DNA of 64,000 nucleotides from Hypericibacter adhaerens. Lineage in GTDB: Bacteria > Pseudomonadota > Alphaproteobacteria > Dongiales > Dongiaceae. The stretch's first letter is position 1. Each line of letters begins with the position of its first letter. The notes under the pieces were generated by a model that had not been told where the DNA came from, did not search any database, and worked only from the letters and a program-made list of their open reading frames with translations. Positions 1-7,867 of the stretch are shown piece by piece. Location: the NCBI RefSeq assembly GCF_008728835.1, contig NZ_CP042582.1:806001-870000 (forward strand). The letters run 5' to 3'. Position numbers and translations under genes: made by a program.

Positions 1-427
1 GCTGGATGAGCGTGCCGCCCAGCACGACATTGAGGAGCTGCTGCCCGCCGCAGATGCCGAGCACCGGCAGGTCACGCTCGACCGCGGCCTGGGTGATCTT
101 CCATTCGAATTCGGTGCGCCTTCCCTTGAGCTTCACCGTCGGGTGCTTGTCCTTGGCGCCGAAGAGCGAAGGATCGATGTCGAAGGCGCCGCCCGTGACG
201 ACCAGCCCGTCGATGAGCGCCAGATAGTCCGCCACCTGGTCCGGCTCGTGCGGCAGGAAGAGCGGCAGCCCGCCCGCCTTCACCACCGCGTCGGCATAGT
301 TCTGCCGCACGGCATACCAGGGGAATTTCGAGTAGCCGCCCGGCTCCTCGGAATCGAGCGTGACGCCGATGGTGGGGCGCCCGCCGTCCTGGGCCGCCTT
401 CGTCGTCTTGCCGTTGCGGGCGCTCAT
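1..427 (-). CDS. Gamma-glutamyl-gamma-aminobutyrate hydrolase-like class I glutamine amidotransferase (peptidase C26), 3' part outside window
   Basis: Only the first 142 codons are present; the gene runs off the left edge. Reading leftwards from the ATG at 425-427, the protein shows PTIGVTLDSE near the start, a PHEPDQV/DGLVVTGG segment, and LPVLGICGGQQ, the nucleophile elbow with the catalytic Cys of class I amidotransferases. Family members (PuuD) hydrolyse gamma-glutamyl-GABA in putrescine degradation. Its ATG overlaps the TGA of the upstream homocysteine methyltransferase gene (ATGA), so the two are probably one transcript. The His-Glu part of the triad lies outside the window, so substrate specificity cannot be judged. 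Confidence 0.85.
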   Translation of the reverse strand, partial: MSARNGKTTKAAQDGGRPTIGVTLDSEEPGGYSKFPWYAVRQNYADAVVKAGGLPLFLPHEPDQVADYLALIDGLVVTGGAFDIDPSLFGAKDKHPTVKLKGRRTEFEWKITQAAVERDLPVLGICGGQQLLNVVLGGTLIQ

Positions 428-1335
428 GCGCCTGACTCCTTCGCGATCATCTGGCGCAGCCGCGCGATATGGGCCGGCCGCGTGCCGCAGCAGCCGCCGA
501 CGACCCTGGCGCCGGCCGCATGCCAATGCCCGGCATGGTGGGCATAGGACTCCGGATCGAGGTCGTCGCGCAAGGGGAGAAGCCCGCCCGCCTCGAGCGT
601 CCAGTCGGCCGGCACCGGCCGGAAGGCGTTGGCATAGCCGCCGGCGATCCCGCCCGGAAGCCGCGCCAGCTCGGGCATCGCGGCGGTGATGCTCTCCGGG
701 CTGCAGCAATTGACGAGGAAGGCCGAGACCGGGAGATGCGCGATCGCCTTGGCGGCCTCGGTCACGCTCTCGCCCGAGCGCAGCCGGCCCGAATTGTCCT
801 CATGCAGCGTCCAGCTCACCCAGACGGGAAGGCCGGTGCGCGCCGCGGCCGTGGCGGCCGCGACCGCCTCGGTGGCGCTCGACATGGTCTCGCACAGCAT
901 CAGGTCGCAATAGGGGGCGAGCAGCGAGGCCTGCTCCTCATAGAGCGGCTCGATCTCGGCATGGCTGCCGACGAGGTCCGGCCGGTAGCTCCCGCGCAAG
1001 GGCGGCAAGGAGCCCGCGATGAAGGCCTTGCGGCCGGAGCGGTCGCGCGCCTCCCGGGCCAGCGCCCCCGCCATGCGGTTCAGCTCGGCGAAGCGGTGCT
1101 CGATCCCCTCCTTGGCGAGATCGGCGCGGATGACGCCGTAGGAGTTGGTGGTGACGATCTCGGCGCCGGCGGCGATGTAGTCCTGATGCACCTGGCGCAC
1201 GACCTCGGGCGCCACCACCAGCGCGTTCGCCGACCAGATGGTCTCGAGGATCGGCACGCCGCGCATGCGCAGCTCGCGGCCCATGCCGCCATCGAGCAGC
1301 ACGGTGCGGTCGGGGAGGGGGAGGGTGGGGGTCAT
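424..1335 (-). CDS. Homocysteine S-methyltransferase family protein
   Basis: 303 residues, normal length for the MmuM/BhmT single-domain family that transfers a methyl group (from S-methylmethionine or a similar donor) to homocysteine, giving methionine in the cytoplasm. The N-terminal LLDGGMGRELR is the barrel entry motif. The zinc-binding cysteines are visible as VNCC (about residues 209-210) and GGCCGT (about residues 282-283). The stop overlaps the start of the C26 amidotransferase gene by four bases. The start ATG has no strong Shine-Dalgarno, so a slightly different start is possible. The methyl donor is not decidable from sequence. Confidence 0.88.
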   Translation of the reverse strand: MTPTLPLPDRTVLLDGGMGRELRMRGVPILETIWSANALVVAPEVVRQVHQDYIAAGAEIVTTNSYGVIRADLAKEGIEHRFAELNRMAGALAREARDRSGRKAFIAGSLPPLRGSYRPDLVGSHAEIEPLYEEQASLLAPYCDLMLCETMSSATEAVAAATAAARTGLPVWVSWTLHEDNSGRLRSGESVTEAAKAIAHLPVSAFLVNCCSPESITAAMPELARLPGGIAGGYANAFRPVPADWTLEAGGLLPLRDDLDPESYAHHAGHWHAAGARVVGGCCGTRPAHIARLRQMIAKESGA

Positions 1336-1430
1336 GGCGGGGAGGTAGTGTCGGGGGGAAGGGTGGAGAAGGGGTTAGCGGGATGAATGAGTTGAGTAGA
1401 GTGAGTGGCTAGAGCATTCGGAGCGCGTGA

Positions 1431-4400
1431 TTAGTCTTCATTTCCGTCGTCATCCTTATCGTATTCTAGCCTTCTCAGTGCCTGTCGTTGCTCTGCGCGA
1501 CGTTGTTCATCCGCAATTTCGGTACCAAGATCAAGGGTATGGCGCTCTGCAAATGCCCTTATGTCTGGATTTGGGTCCGAAAGCCACGATGCAATCGCCG
1601 CCTTCTTCTGACGCATTGCTTCGACCCGCCCGTACTCACCGACAGTTGTGCCGGTGCTATCGATGCTAATACGGACACCAGCGAGCACTTCTTCATCGTT
1701 AGGATACTTGGCGACAATGCACTTCAAGACGTCGTGGATCGCGGCCTCCCCATGATAGTTCATCATTATTCCGATAGCATACTCTGCATCTGCTTTGCTC
1801 CCATTGGTTATCAATTCGCAGAGCCTGCGCGAGATCTCCGCTGAAAATTCAGGATATGTGATGTGAAAGAGCCGACCGCCCCGAAAGCGAAACGCTTCTG
1901 AGTCCACGGCATACATTGTGCGGGTAGTTTCAATCGCCAATGCTGGCTCTTTCGCAAGCTCTTTATGCAGTTTGTGGAACTGATATGGAATTGCGTCGTA
2001 TCTGCCATCGATTGTCCGCTCCGCTGGATGTGCAATACGTTCGCTAAAGAAACCCCACACCATAGGGAGCCATTTCTCCGCTATTCGACAAAGTATTTCC
2101 TCCGCCCGGTAGTCTATTGCAGGGGCCTCGATCAGATTCGCTAAGAGCAAGCGCGCCTCTGCAATATCGATCTTATTAAAGAAAGGAGTTTCTTTGTGAG
2201 CCATCCAGGCTTGGCGGACCCAATGAGTGCTTTTCAAGCCCGTTAGAAAGGAGATTGCAGGAACAAAAAATTCGTTACTACTTGGGACGCCATCGCCAGA
2301 GGTACCTTCCAGTGCAAAGAGTAGACAGTGAGTTACCGTTGCTTCGTCCGCTGTGGCTATTGCCCTTTTTAAAACCGCAGTGATGAATTCCGGTCTACCT
2401 GGCTTAGATATGCGATAGTGACGGATCAGCGAGGGCAGATGTGTGCCTTCGTGGAGGTAATAATCAAGACAATTCAGGTAGAGTTCCTTTGCTTTAGATT
2501 CAAACAAACCAGAAAGAAAGGCCGGCAGAAACCTCAATAGATCATCGGTAGCTCGTGTTAGGTAGTTGTGAGCAATCTCGGGCTTCTGTTTAGCAAGCAT
2601 AGTCAGAAACTGGCTGAAAATTGGAAAGGTAGCTGCGTCATTCGACTGGGTAGTCGCGCACCTTTCTATAAAGCCAAGCCATTCGCTCTCGTTGCCGGTA
2701 TTAATCTCGTCAACAAATCGTTGGGCCTCATTCAACCGAAACTTCTCCACCTCGTCGTAGGGCCAGTCTTCATCGCTCCAATGCTCAGGAAGCACGGTGC
2801 GAAACCCTACTAAGGTTTTGTAACGCACATAGAGCTGGTCCTGATTGATACAATCGCGGAGTTGGATGATTGACGCCATCAGTTGGCGAGCATCCGACGC
2901 ACATCCAAACTTGTCCTGAATGTCATCGGCGATTTGACGGGCTCGATGGTAATCAAAGAGATAGCCCTCTTCCATCCACTCTCGGATCTCGTACGACAAG
3001 CTACTCGCGTGTGTTGCGAGGAACTCGACAATGCGAATTGCGTCTAGAATGCATTGTCTAAGTAGTTGATTCGAGTGCTCGTGCGGTAGGCGAGTGGATC
3101 CTCGGAGCGCTGACAGGATGGTTCGCTTCTCTTCATCGGAGGTTGCTTTGGTGAAGAGGTCGAAGAGAGAAGCGATGGCCTTGCCGCGAATTACCAATAC
3201 GTCAGGTAAAACGGGCATAGACGCTCTGGTCAATGTGACAGAGTCCGCCCTCCAAATCGTGCCCTCAATCTCTAAGCTCAAGAGTGCTCTATACGTCGCG
3301 ATAAGCAACGGAGCGGTGGTTGGATTTTGATCAGCCCGGACACGGGCTGCTGCATCGACCAGAAGAACTTGTACTGCGGGCCCCACCTTTTCCCATACCG
3401 GTTGGTCATACCCTGCCAGACGCTCTGCCGCTTTTATGATTCGTTGACTAGCTTCCTCGCTTGGAGCGTGATCGAAAAGTTTGCATAAGACATCGAATGT
3501 TTTGGAGACGTCGATGTACCTGAGGGCGTCTATAATGTCGACTGCAGCGCTCGTTACGTCTGCTGCGGTCTTTCCTTCCAACTGACCAAATGGCGTTTCA
3601 ATCGGTTTTGGTTTTGATTCTTTTGCTCCTTTGACGGCCGACACTAGCGAAGCCATGAGATCGTCATATATTGCTGAGACGTCGTCGTAGTTCGGGATTA
3701 CCTCGTCTCGCAATGATATTAGTATCTCATGGCGTAGGTTATTGTCCGACGCCACCGTAATCGCTGTCAGTAAGTCACGATCGAAGAGTTTCTTGCCTTG
3801 CAATAAGCGCTCATAGTCATGTTGCACGCGTTGAAATTCATAGCCAGCCGGCATTAGGTACTGATCCATGATTCGATTGAGGCGATTCCTAATGGCCTCC
3901 ATAGCATCGCGACCGAAGCCCTTTGGCAGTTTGTTCTTGTAAGCGATGTCATGAGATGTTTCGGACCAAGCGTGATTCAAAATTGTCTGCACTTGAATTT
4001 CACATCGCATTCCCGCGTAGCGAGAATACTCAGCTAGCTTGGTGCGGTTATTTTTGAGGTTAATTGTATAGTGGATGCCGCGATATCGACGCTCTTGATT
4101 CTCTTTAGTCGGGTGGTGAATACGAACAGTACCCTTTTCGACGTCAAAATTTTCGAAGATCAGGCGTGCGTTCAGGAACTTTTCTACATCAGAATTGGTA
4201 TAGAAGATAATCCGAACACCGGCGAGATCTCGCCGGTGTTCTTCGATGTGTGGAGAGTCGAGTTTATCTGCTTCTTCCAGACGCTCCTTCAGGCTTTTGG
4301 GTGACTTCGCGCGATGCCGAATCGACTGTGGCTTTGGCAGGCCACTAGCATCAATCGCGTTGGAAAGAATCATGCCAACGACTTGTGCGAATTCCTCGTA

Positions 4401-4439
4401 TTTGAAGAACTGCTCGCGCTCGTACTCTTCAAACTTCAT
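1431..4439 (-). CDS. Large stand-alone RelA/SpoT-domain protein (1002 aa), possible alarmone synthetase or ToxSAS-like effector
   Basis: Seen: an N-terminal RelA/SpoT nucleotidyltransferase domain at about residues 35-175. It has RAKSPKS (43-49, ATP-binding R/K/S), RRDLAGVRII with catalytic Asp71, YRGIH (119-123, G-loop Tyr) and CEIQVQTILNHAW (146-158, catalytic Glu147). There is no HD hydrolase domain before it and no TGS or ACT domain after it. The remaining 800 or so residues look all-helical and match nothing I recognise. The usual EIQxRT motif reads EIQVQT. Known: this fold moves pyrophosphate from ATP onto GDP/GTP, or onto tRNA in toxic small alarmone synthetases. Context: it is single, with no adjacent antitoxin-sized ORF. 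GC is near 50% with many A/T-ending codons, against about 68% around it, which suggests acquisition by transfer. GGAAGG lies about 9 bases before the ATG. Inference: a sensor-fused nucleotide synthetase, perhaps defensive. The domain call is secure; the role is not. Confidence 0.85.
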   Translation of the reverse strand: MKFEEYEREQFFKYEEFAQVVGMILSNAIDASGLPKPQSIRHRAKSPKSLKERLEEADKLDSPHIEEHRRDLAGVRIIFYTNSDVEKFLNARLIFENFDVEKGTVRIHHPTKENQERRYRGIHYTINLKNNRTKLAEYSRYAGMRCEIQVQTILNHAWSETSHDIAYKNKLPKGFGRDAMEAIRNRLNRIMDQYLMPAGYEFQRVQHDYERLLQGKKLFDRDLLTAITVASDNNLRHEILISLRDEVIPNYDDVSAIYDDLMASLVSAVKGAKESKPKPIETPFGQLEGKTAADVTSAAVDIIDALRYIDVSKTFDVLCKLFDHAPSEEASQRIIKAAERLAGYDQPVWEKVGPAVQVLLVDAAARVRADQNPTTAPLLIATYRALLSLEIEGTIWRADSVTLTRASMPVLPDVLVIRGKAIASLFDLFTKATSDEEKRTILSALRGSTRLPHEHSNQLLRQCILDAIRIVEFLATHASSLSYEIREWMEEGYLFDYHRARQIADDIQDKFGCASDARQLMASIIQLRDCINQDQLYVRYKTLVGFRTVLPEHWSDEDWPYDEVEKFRLNEAQRFVDEINTGNESEWLGFIERCATTQSNDAATFPIFSQFLTMLAKQKPEIAHNYLTRATDDLLRFLPAFLSGLFESKAKELYLNCLDYYLHEGTHLPSLIRHYRISKPGRPEFITAVLKRAIATADEATVTHCLLFALEGTSGDGVPSSNEFFVPAISFLTGLKSTHWVRQAWMAHKETPFFNKIDIAEARLLLANLIEAPAIDYRAEEILCRIAEKWLPMVWGFFSERIAHPAERTIDGRYDAIPYQFHKLHKELAKEPALAIETTRTMYAVDSEAFRFRGGRLFHITYPEFSAEISRRLCELITNGSKADAEYAIGIMMNYHGEAAIHDVLKCIVAKYPNDEEVLAGVRISIDSTGTTVGEYGRVEAMRQKKAAIASWLSDPNPDIRAFAERHTLDLGTEIADEQRRAEQRQALRRLEYDKDDDGNED
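4214..4241. repeat. Perfect 28-bp palindrome inside the RelA/SpoT-domain gene
   Basis: The 14-base arm GAACACCGGCGAGA is followed immediately by its exact reverse complement with no spacer. It covers codons 67-75 and the first base of codon 76, and the centre falls in the GAT codon of catalytic Asp71. It is a GC-rich block in an otherwise AT-richer gene. It could form a cruciform or mRNA hairpin, be a protein-binding site, or be accidental. Confidence 0.9.
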
Positions 4440-4608
4440 CCGCCCACTGCCTTCCAGTGTTGAGTCGGTGGAATGATAGAGAGTATTAATTGTAGGATTT
4501 TATCGCGTAAGTCGCCACTCCCTTAGCAGACGATGCGCTACCAACTCGGCCGTTGGAAAGCTGGCATTTCTCTATACAGCAGCACTGGCACACTTAGGCC
4601 GCTATGAC
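4440..4608. promoter_or_regulatory. Divergent low-GC intergenic region, probable promoters
   Basis: 169 bp between the minus-strand RelA/SpoT-domain gene and the plus-strand DUF6675-like gene. Reading towards the RelA/SpoT gene, TACAAT (4489-4494) and TAATAC (4483-4488) are two adjacent candidate -10 boxes. No good -35 box stands 17 bases upstream of either. Reading rightwards, TTGGAA (4553-4558) and TATACA (4573-4578) are only 14 bases apart, too short for a standard sigma-70 promoter. The assignment rests on position and base composition. Confidence 0.35.
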
Positions 4609-5397
4609 ATGAAACACCGTTTCACTAACTTCTGGAGCCTAGGGTTCTGCTTCGTAGGCCTTTTGGCAGTGACTGCGGCTGTTGCAAATACAGCATCAGC
4701 CCCTGTTATGCCTTGCAGCGGCGCTTCGATCTCGCCTTCTCCCCCCTTTGCCAACCCACCCCACTTCCACACCTGGAGCGGCCACGAGCTCGAGCGCTGG
4801 CACCCGCCCGCCTGCTTCGGCTGGCCGCCGGGCGACTTCACGATCCTCACCGTCCTCTCCGGCGCGTTCGCCTTCGACGGCACGGGCGACGATCTGCTCG
4901 CGCGCTTCGGCGCGGTGTCGGCCTTCAAGGGCATCCAATACTGGTCGCGCTCCGACGATCGCTGGGAGACCTTCATCACCGACGCCGCGGCGCTCGAGGA
5001 TGCGAGCCCGCGGGGGCGGCGCGCCGATTTCACGCTGGGTGAGCTCAAGGCCGGCGGCGATCTCTATTTCCTGCGCGCGGACGACCGCAGCTCGCGGCCC
5101 GTGGTCTACGACATGCACGTGGACGAAGCCACGCCCGACCGGATCGTGGTGCGCATCGGCAATGTCAGCCCGGTCATGGCCTTCATCGTCACCGCCTTCG
5201 ATGCCGGCGCCATCCGCTCCACCTACATCCTCGAGAAGACGGCACCCGGCCGCTGGGGCTATTACGCGATGACCGAGCTCGACGAGGGCCTGATGGTGAT
5301 CGGCAACTACGAGGAAGACTACCGCACGCGCAACCTCGCCATCTTCCGCCATCTCGCCGGCATCCCGACCGACCAGGCGCCGGCCGTCACGCAATAG
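4609..5397 (+). CDS. Secreted protein resembling the DUF6675 family
   Basis: 262 residues with a typical Sec signal peptide (positive MKHR, hydrophobic stretch to about residue 24, then VANTASA). The mature part contains WHPPACFGW, GIQYWS, a DRSSRPVVYDM segment, GRWGYYAM and AGIPTDQAP near the C-terminus. I associate this pattern with the DUF6675 family of proteobacterial exported proteins of unknown function. The first 90 or so bases, covering the signal peptide, are low in GC like the neighbouring RelA/SpoT-domain region, and the rest is high GC. The composition change therefore falls inside the gene. Function unknown, probably periplasmic. Confidence 0.75.
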   Translation: MKHRFTNFWSLGFCFVGLLAVTAAVANTASAPVMPCSGASISPSPPFANPPHFHTWSGHELERWHPPACFGWPPGDFTILTVLSGAFAFDGTGDDLLARFGAVSAFKGIQYWSRSDDRWETFITDAAALEDASPRGRRADFTLGELKAGGDLYFLRADDRSSRPVVYDMHVDEATPDRIVVRIGNVSPVMAFIVTAFDAGAIRSTYILEKTAPGRWGYYAMTELDEGLMVIGNYEEDYRTRNLAIFRHLAGIPTDQAPAVTQ

Positions 5398-5442
5398 GGC
5401 AGACGGCGGTTGCCGGGTGTTGGGTTGGCGCCGGCCGGGCGC

Positions 5443-6003
5443 CTAGAGCCCGAACTGCCGCTGGATCGCCTCGGCGCATTCCATCGCCGTCATCCGGCTC
5501 GTGTCGAGCTCGAGATCGTAGCGCATGTTCCGGTGCACCTGGCCGAACTGCCAGCGCGAGGTGCCGGGGAAGCGGTCGGCGCGCCGGCGCTCGCGTTCCT
5601 CCAGCAGCTCGAGCGGCGCGTGGATGCCGACCCTGAGGATCTCGAAGCCCGCGAGTGCCTTCGCGTAGGCATCCTTGGTTTCCTGGTCGATCATCACATC
5701 GTCGATGATGAGGTCGTTGCCGGCCGCGGCGAGCGCCACGATCGCGTCGCGCATGCCCTGCATCAGCCGCTCGCCCACGGGGCCGCCGGTGATCCGCACC
5801 GAGGGCTTGCCCTCCTCCATGATCGTCTCGTAGGCGAAGGCCTCGGGATGGTCCTGCCAGGCGAGGGGCAGCATCTCGAGGAACGTGTCCATCTGCACAT
5901 GGAGCCAGGGCCCGGCCGCGATCTGCTGCAGCGCCTTGGCGATCGAGCTCTTGCCGGCGCTGCCGACGCCGTTGAGATGGATGATGCGGCCCTTGCGAAT
6001 CAT
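5443..6003 (-). CDS. Chloramphenicol phosphotransferase-like P-loop kinase
   Basis: 186 residues from the ATG at 6001-6003, chosen over longer upstream starts because GAGGGGAA precedes it. IIHLNGVGSAGKSS is a Walker A loop close to the N-terminus. LIIDDVMID and the RADRFPG and ERERRR stretches fit the CPT/adenylylsulfate-kinase-like fold. Family members phosphorylate small molecules, chloramphenicol in Streptomyces, but most proteobacterial copies have no known substrate and resistance should not be assumed. The DUF4440 gene ends 19 bases upstream in the same direction. Confidence 0.8.
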   Translation of the reverse strand: MIRKGRIIHLNGVGSAGKSSIAKALQQIAAGPWLHVQMDTFLEMLPLAWQDHPEAFAYETIMEEGKPSVRITGGPVGERLMQGMRDAIVALAAAGNDLIIDDVMIDQETKDAYAKALAGFEILRVGIHAPLELLEERERRRADRFPGTSRWQFGQVHRNMRYDLELDTSRMTAMECAEAIQRQFGL

Positions 6004-6022
6004 GGGTTCCCCTCGCGCCATC

Positions 6023-6385
6023 CTACGCGACCGGCGTGCCCTGGTGGAACTGGAGGCGCCAGCCCTTTTCCGTCCGGAGCCAGAGCGAGCTGCGGTTGGC
6101 GCGCTCGACCGTGCCATAGGCCACCTCGCTCACATAGGTCACGAGCGCGGCGTCGGCGCCGATCGGATGCACGGCGAAGCGAGCGAGGGGCAGGGTGGCC
6201 CGGATCGTGTCGCCGCTATGGGCCAGGATCTGCGCGCGGTCATACCGCCGGCCCGAGCGGCCGAACTCGAAGAAGTCCGGCGCCAGCACGCGCTCCATAT
6301 AGGCGCGGTCGAAGCGCGTCTCGGCGCGCCAGAGGGATTCCTCCAGCCGCCGCAGCGTCTCGATATCGTCCGGCGTGAGGGGCAT
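6023..6385 (-). CDS. DUF4440 / SnoaL-like (NTF2 fold) protein
   Basis: 120 residues. IETLRRLEESLWRAETRFD, then LAPDFFEFGRSGRRYDR, then WRLQFHQGTPV at the end is the usual DUF4440 order. It is a small cone-shaped alpha+beta domain, often dimeric and of mostly unknown ligand. It is probably cotranscribed with the phosphotransferase-like gene that follows 19 bases later. No catalytic residues can be assigned. Confidence 0.8.
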   Translation of the reverse strand: MPLTPDDIETLRRLEESLWRAETRFDRAYMERVLAPDFFEFGRSGRRYDRAQILAHSGDTIRATLPLARFAVHPIGADAALVTYVSEVAYGTVERANRSSLWLRTEKGWRLQFHQGTPVA

Positions 6386-6631
6386 GGCGGGTCGGGCTCC
6401 GGCGCGGTCGCGTCCCTCTTTTATCCTCCCCTCGCGCAGGGAGCGGAAGGGGATCGCGGGTCCCGAGATAGCGGCGCGGGCGCCGCCGCCGCCGCGGCTC
6501 TTTCGCGGGCACGCCCGCCGCTACGCACCGCCGCATTGACTCCCGCCGGCCCCGGCTGATTTTCTTCCTTGCGGATCGAGGCGCCCGGGCCCATCTCCCG
6601 GGACAGGGTTTCGTCGGGGGGAGACATCCGC

Positions 6632-7057
6632 ATGAAGATCATGGTGCCCGTGGACGGCTCGCAGCCTTCGCTGCGCGCGGTCAAGCTCGCGATCGCGATG
6701 ACGCGGCAGGAGCCGAAGTCCGAGGTGGCGCTGGTCAATGTCCAGAACACCGGCACGCTCGAGTTCGGCGATCTCGGCGCCGCGACGCCGACGCTCCTGG
6801 AGCAGGCGGCGGCGGAGGAAGGCACGGCCGCGCTCAAGAAGGCGATCGCGCTCTGCAAGGCCGCCAAGGTCAAGTTCAGCACCGACATCGAGATGGGCCC
6901 GATCGCCCAGACCGCGATCCGCATCGGCAAGAAGCGCCGCGTCGATCACATCGTCATGGGCACGCGCGGCCTCGGCGGCGTGCGCGGCCTGCTCCTGGGC
7001 TCGGTCACGACCGCGCTCGTGCATCTCGCGACGGTGCCGGTGACGCTGGTGAAGTGA
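6632..7057 (+). CDS. Universal stress protein (UspA family)
   Basis: 141 residues, one Usp domain. MKIMVPVDGSQPS gives the first strand and the Asp of the nucleotide pocket. GTRGLGGVRGLLLGSV matches the G-x2-G-x9-G-(S/T) ATP-binding motif. The start is the ATG preceded by GGGGGGAGA; an upstream in-frame start at 6569 has no such site. Cytoplasmic, probably ATP-binding, with a role in stress survival inferred only from the family. A class B repeat follows the stop codon. Confidence 0.93.
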   Translation: MKIMVPVDGSQPSLRAVKLAIAMTRQEPKSEVALVNVQNTGTLEFGDLGAATPTLLEQAAAEEGTAALKKAIALCKAAKVKFSTDIEMGPIAQTAIRIGKKRRVDHIVMGTRGLGGVRGLLLGSVTTALVHLATVPVTLVK

Positions 7058-7084
7058 AGATTCGCGCGCTGCCTTCTGTTTTCT

Positions 7085-7211
7085 TCCCCTCCCCCCTCGA
7101 GGGGGAGGGCAGGGAGGGGGAAGACGCGCTCTGCGATCTCGTCGGGATGCGAAAGGGCCGATACCGAGCAGCCCCCTCCCCGACCCTCCCCCAAAAGTTG
7201 GGGGCGGGGAT
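7085..7211. repeat. Class B intergenic repeat (two C/G hairpins around a core)
   Basis: A hairpin centred on CTCGAG (about 7085-7120), a core of about 45 bases containing TGCGATCTCGTC and GGCCGATACCGAGCAG, and a second hairpin around CCCCCAAAAGTTGGGGG (to 7211). The same core occurs inverted at about 49670-49725, so this is a dispersed family and not simple low-complexity DNA. It lies between convergent genes and may also terminate transcription. Confidence 0.8.
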
Positions 7212-7224
7212 TCAGTAGACTGCT

Positions 7225-7548
7225 CTACTGCCCCTCCGAGAGCTGGTCGATCTGCGCGGCTTTACCGGGGCGGAGCTGGATGCTGTAGGTCGCGTTGCTG
7301 CAGGTGAGGATCCAGGCCTTCTGTCCCGGCAGGGAGAGGTCGGGATCGACATGGGCCTCGAGCGGCTTGTCGCAGTGATGGCCCTGGGCGCGCACCTGGT
7401 CGGCGAGGATCGAGGCGGCGCCCTGCGAGCCGCTGTCGCCTGAGGCGCTTTGCGCGAGGCCGCGCGTCGGATCGAGCGAGAGAAGAGCCAGCCCCAGGGC
7501 GAGCGTGACCGCAGGGCCGATCGCGGCGGGTCTGGTTCGTCCGTTCAT
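7225..7548 (-). CDS. Small exported protein of unknown function
   Basis: 107 residues. A signal peptide is clear (MNGRTRP, a hydrophobic run to LGLALLSL, cleavage after GLAQ). The mature part has two cysteines (GHHCDKP and ILTCSNAT) that could form one disulphide, and the motif YSIQLRPGKAA. GGGAGGAA precedes the ATG. It is presumably periplasmic. I do not recognise a family. Confidence 0.7.
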   Translation of the reverse strand: MNGRTRPAAIGPAVTLALGLALLSLDPTRGLAQSASGDSGSQGAASILADQVRAQGHHCDKPLEAHVDPDLSLPGQKAWILTCSNATYSIQLRPGKAAQIDQLSEGQ

Positions 7549-7867
7549 GACGTTCCTCCCGGGATGAAACGGTGATCGCGCGGACTCGCCTGTCCGCGTC
7601 TTCAGAGATGGGGAAGGGTACTGTCCGATTCCAACTGAATTTCCGGACAGGCCCGTCCGTATTTCGCATTGCTGGCCAACTATTCAATGACCGCGCCGCC
7701 ATCGCGGGCGATGCGCCCGGGCCCATGGCGTTCGTGGCTCACCGGCTTGTGTCAATCCGCCCCTTGGTGCGGCGCGCCGGCGCCCACATCTCTTTCCCTG
7801 GGGGCAAGCGATCCTCCGGTCCTGGTTCCGGAGGCGCCTGACGCAAGGAAGGAGTGCGCGGCCTGTG
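7549..7867. promoter_or_regulatory. Divergent intergenic region with a 7-bp inverted repeat
   Basis: It separates the exported-protein gene (leftward) and the lipoprotein gene (rightward), so it must hold both promoters. The arms CTGTCCG (7621-7627) and CGGACAG (7644-7650) form an inverted repeat with a 16-base spacer, the shape of a dimeric-regulator operator. AAGGAAGGAG just before 7868 is the lipoprotein ribosome-binding site. No convincing -35/-10 pair was identified. Confidence 0.3.

Noticed and set aside
469-1386. Long plus-strand open frame of 305 codons opposite the homocysteine methyltransferase gene
   Set aside because: Composition (Arg/Gly/Ala/His-rich, no motifs) is that of an antisense shadow in high-GC DNA; the minus-strand product has clear family motifs and zinc cysteines.
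1336-1430. Possible SAM or other riboswitch upstream of the homocysteine methyltransferase gene
   Set aside because: The 95-base leader is purine-rich and shows no stable multi-helix arrangement or known aptamer consensus.
4514-4552. Minus-strand string GGCCGAGTTGGTAGCGCATC followed by GTCTGCTAAGGG, resembling part of a serine tRNA (GCT anticodon) at the border of the low-GC region
   Set aside because: The anticodon stem does not pair (ATCGT against GGGAG), and no acceptor or T-arm can be drawn, so it is not a tRNA gene. It could be a decayed attachment-site remnant, but one short resemblance is not enough to claim that.
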